Below are positions 62,251 to 64,000 of a DNA stretch of 64,000 bases, in pieces. Source of the DNA: Candidatus Latescibacterota bacterium (GTDB taxonomy: Bacteria > Latescibacterota > UBA2968 > UBA8231); contig JAJDUT010000061.1 of the NCBI GenBank assembly GCA_022826515.1, positions 11,659-75,658 of the forward strand. Reading direction: 5' to 3'. Below the pieces are notes generated by a model, which made no database searches, was not told where the DNA came from, and saw nothing but the letters and a program-made list of their open reading frames with translations. The position numbers were made by a program, and so were the translations under genes. Each line of letters begins with the position of its first letter. Position 1 is the first letter of the stretch.

Positions 62251-62275
62251 GACGCGTTGCGCATCCAACGCTAAT

Positions 62276-62316
62276 AAGCGGTCGAGAGCTTGCGGCTCCC
62301 GACCGCTTTTTTTTGC
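62276..62316 (+). terminator. Rho-independent terminator after murA
   Basis: AAGCGGTCGaGAGC pairs with GCTCcCGACCGCTT, followed by eight T residues. It starts 25 bases after the murA stop. Confidence 0.92.
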
Positions 62317-62343
62317 TTGTCTATCACTACATAGGAGAGCACC

Positions 62344-63468
62344 ATGATCGTAAATCCCGACACAGTGTATTTAGCGCGCTCGCCCATCGACCGCGCCGAC
62401 GCTCCCTTTGCAACCTACCGGGAGTTGGCCCATCGCACTCTCGCCGCCCTCGAGGTGCCGCTACCTGACGCCGGCACCATCTTGCTCAAGCCCAACGCCA
62501 CGGTGCTCTACCCACCGGAAAAGCGCGTCATTACCCACCCCGGGTTTGTCGGCGGTCTGCTCGACGCCCTGCGCGACCGCGGCGTACCCGCCGAGCGCAT
62601 GGTAGTTGCCGACGGCCAGTCCGGGGAGAACCCTACGGCCGGGCACACTTGGGCACTGTGCGGCTACCGCGCCATGACCGAGACGCGGGGCGTGCGGCTC
62701 GCAGAAATGAACACCGACGAGGATTCCCGCGTCGTCGAGGTCGCCGATGGCGTGGTGTACGAGCGCTATCCCCTGTACCGGGAAGTGACCGACTGCGCCT
62801 TCTTCTTCAACGTCCCCCTCGCCAAGTGCCACAACTTGGGCTGCACGACCTTGTCGATTAAAAACCTAATGGGCATCATCGCCAAGCCCGAGCGGCACCT
62901 GTGCGCGATCCAAGAGGTGGACAAGCCTTACGCAGAGGACCTGTGGCGGCTGACCGATAGCGGCTTCAGCCTCTTTGAAGACCGCTTCTATCACAAGCTC
63001 TGCGATTTATTGGTTGCGCTGCGCGGTTTGGGGATGCCGCGGCTTTCAGTGGTAGATGGCCTTGTCGGCCGCGACGGCACGGCGTTTAACGAAGGGGCCA
63101 ACTACCCCCTCGGCTGGGCTGTGGTCGGCGTCAACGAGGTACACGTAGATACAGTCGCCACCTACCTAATGGGCCTCGATCCACAGGCCACCCCCTATCT
63201 GCAATTCGCCCACGCCCGCGGCTTGGGGACCATTGACCCCGAGCAAATCGAGGTAGTTGATCTCGCCAGCGGCATGGCCCTCAGTCGAGAGGCCCTAGCC
63301 GAACTGCGGCCCGCCGCGCCGCTGATGCCCATCTCCCGCTTCAAAGGCGGCTACTACAAGCGCTTTCGCACCGACGGATCGGCTGTGCCTTGGCGCTTAG
63401 ACGAGGTCAATGCCCAACGCCAGCAAGACGGTCTGGCACCCGTTCCCTATGAGCCAACTCGCGCCTGA
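62344..63468 (+). CDS. DUF362-family protein
   Basis: A 374-residue protein. TILLKPNATVLYPPEKRVITHP, VVADGQSGENPTAGH, FFNVPLAKCHNLGCTTLSIKNLMGII and VVDGLVGRDGTAF follow the DUF362 pattern. DUF362 members have been annotated as iron-sulfur-associated, but here no ferredoxin-like CxxCxxC cluster is present, so a cytosolic single-domain form is likely. AGGAGAGCACC precedes the ATG. Overlaps the MazG gene by 20 bases. Confidence 0.85.
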   Translation: MIVNPDTVYLARSPIDRADAPFATYRELAHRTLAALEVPLPDAGTILLKPNATVLYPPEKRVITHPGFVGGLLDALRDRGVPAERMVVADGQSGENPTAGHTWALCGYRAMTETRGVRLAEMNTDEDSRVVEVADGVVYERYPLYREVTDCAFFFNVPLAKCHNLGCTTLSIKNLMGIIAKPERHLCAIQEVDKPYAEDLWRLTDSGFSLFEDRFYHKLCDLLVALRGLGMPRLSVVDGLVGRDGTAFNEGANYPLGWAVVGVNEVHVDTVATYLMGLDPQATPYLQFAHARGLGTIDPEQIEVVDLASGMALSREALAELRPAAPLMPISRFKGGYYKRFRTDGSAVPWRLDEVNAQRQQDGLAPVPYEPTRA

Positions 63469-63796
63469 GCACACCCTCCGCGCCTGCCAACGAGCGGTGG
63501 ACGAGTGGATCGCCGACGTCGGCGTGCGCTACTTCTCCGAGTTGACCAATACGGCCGTGCTGATGGAGGAAGTCGGCGAGCTAGCGCGGATCATGGCCCG
63601 CACCTATGGAGAGCAGAGCTTTAAGGAGGGCGAGGAAGCCGACCTCGGCATGGAGATGGCCGACGTGCTCTTCGTCCTCCTATGCCTCGCCAATCAGACT
63701 GGGGTCGACTTGGAGGAATCCTTCCAGCGTGCGCTGGCCAAGAAGACCCGACGCGACCGTCGGCGGCACGCGGAAAATCCCAAACTCCGCTCTTGA
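63449..63796 (+). CDS. MazG-type nucleotide pyrophosphohydrolase
   Basis: A 115-residue all-alpha NTP pyrophosphatase. The metal-binding EExxE (MEEVGELARI) and the downstream ExxD (GMEMADVLFVLLCLAN) are intact. It removes damaged or alarmone nucleotides. ATG 63449 lies within the end of the DUF362 gene in another frame, so the two are coupled. Confidence 0.88.
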   Translation: MSQLAPEHTLRACQRAVDEWIADVGVRYFSELTNTAVLMEEVGELARIMARTYGEQSFKEGEEADLGMEMADVLFVLLCLANQTGVDLEESFQRALAKKTRRDRRRHAENPKLRS

Positions 63797-63811
63797 GTTT
63801 CTATACCCTCG

Positions 63812-63867
63812 CTGATGTTACGCAGCTATCGTTATCTGCGGTTTCCTACCGTCCCGTCCGGTGTCAT
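63812..63867. repeat. Dispersed 56-bp repeat, copy B
   Basis: 52 of 56 positions match copy A at 43050-43105, beginning CTGATGTTACGCA. It follows the MazG stop by 15 bases. Beyond it, CCGTTCAG (63884-63891) and CTGAACGG (63902-63909) form a small hairpin, and the remaining bases to 64000 have no recognised gene. Reading through the repeat in one frame gives a spurious coding look (SLSAVSYRP) at both copies. Confidence 0.85.
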
Positions 63868-64000
63868 TTGTATGTTGCCAAATCCGTTCAGAAGGGCCAA
63901 TCTGAACGGTATGCGTGCGGGGCGCGTCGTCCGTCATTGGGTGAGCAGGCCCCTCGTGCCCGCTGCACCGTGCGGGAGTAAGACACCCCTCACGCTTAGT

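Noticed and set aside
1..64000. CRISPR arrays
   Set aside because: No regularly spaced short direct repeats with unique spacers were seen; the repeated DNA in the window is TPR-coding, low-complexity-coding or palindromic.
63797..64000. Coding continuation after mazG (SLSAVSYRP reading)
   Set aside because: The same frame appears at 43050 because of the dispersed repeat; no start, ribosome site or family match.

Overview
The window is a GC-rich, densely coding bacterial chromosome segment with many GTG/TTG starts and ATGA-type overlaps. A 2174-residue SprA-like outer-membrane protein, a paired LptF/LptG, a MurA and a periplasmic LysM amidase indicate a diderm. SprA together with a PhyH-type dioxygenase, a Gfo/Idh/MocA oxidoreductase, an SDR, a sugar-phosphate isomerase-like barrel and a DUF362 protein suggests the FCB superphylum, perhaps a Latescibacterota-like lineage. 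This assignment is inferred from gene content only.

Layout. 1-1245 and 12348-14373 hold the two halves of a Dpp/Opp-type peptide ABC transporter: permease end and permease, then two ATPases. Between them lies about 11 kb of defence and toxin-antitoxin genes: VapBC, a PLD-SNF2 helicase, a divergent AbiEi-like regulator, a large adenine methyltransferase, a PIN toxin translationally coupled to it, a minimal DprA/SMF protein, an AbiJ/STM4504-like HEPN protein and a DUF4258-DUF2283 pair. This is the accessory region. 14377-19345 (mostly minus) has a PhyH dioxygenase, class I aldolase, tRNA-Asp, and an overlapping operon of ATP-grasp-like protein, LarE and peptide deformylase. 19474-21324 is an SDR plus Gfo/Idh/MocA operon. 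21562-26968 holds a small unknown protein, a six-LysM amidase, SelA, a lipoprotein and a helical-repeat protein.

27027-29469 encodes LptG and LptF. A 478-bp gap with a good promoter and several predicted hairpins leads into the SprA-like gene. After it come a ComEA-like HhH protein, PilM-like and PilN-like proteins, CoaD and DprA in overlapping order. 40332-42903 is a feoA-feoB operon with a tiny membrane ORF. 44068-51844 holds two closely related TMTC-like membrane-TPR proteins flanking a GT22-like mannosyltransferase, GtrA and a TIM-barrel isomerase, probably a surface-glycan locus. 51945-58829 has a D-threonine-aldolase-like enzyme, a MITE-like element, AnmK, an M16C peptidase and an MFS carrier. 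58921-63796 has an FGE-fold protein, tRNA-Phe, a GAF-like protein, a glutaredoxin-like protein, MurA, DUF362 and MazG.

The most interesting material is the defence cassette that splits the transporter, and within it the helicase/methyltransferase pair arranged around an orphan AbiEi-like regulator with a palindrome over a consensus -10. Secondary points are a dispersed 56-bp repeat family sharing the terminus of a 127-bp MITE-like insertion, a LarE with an apparent internal C-terminal duplication, and a possible structured leader RNA in front of the SprA-like gene.
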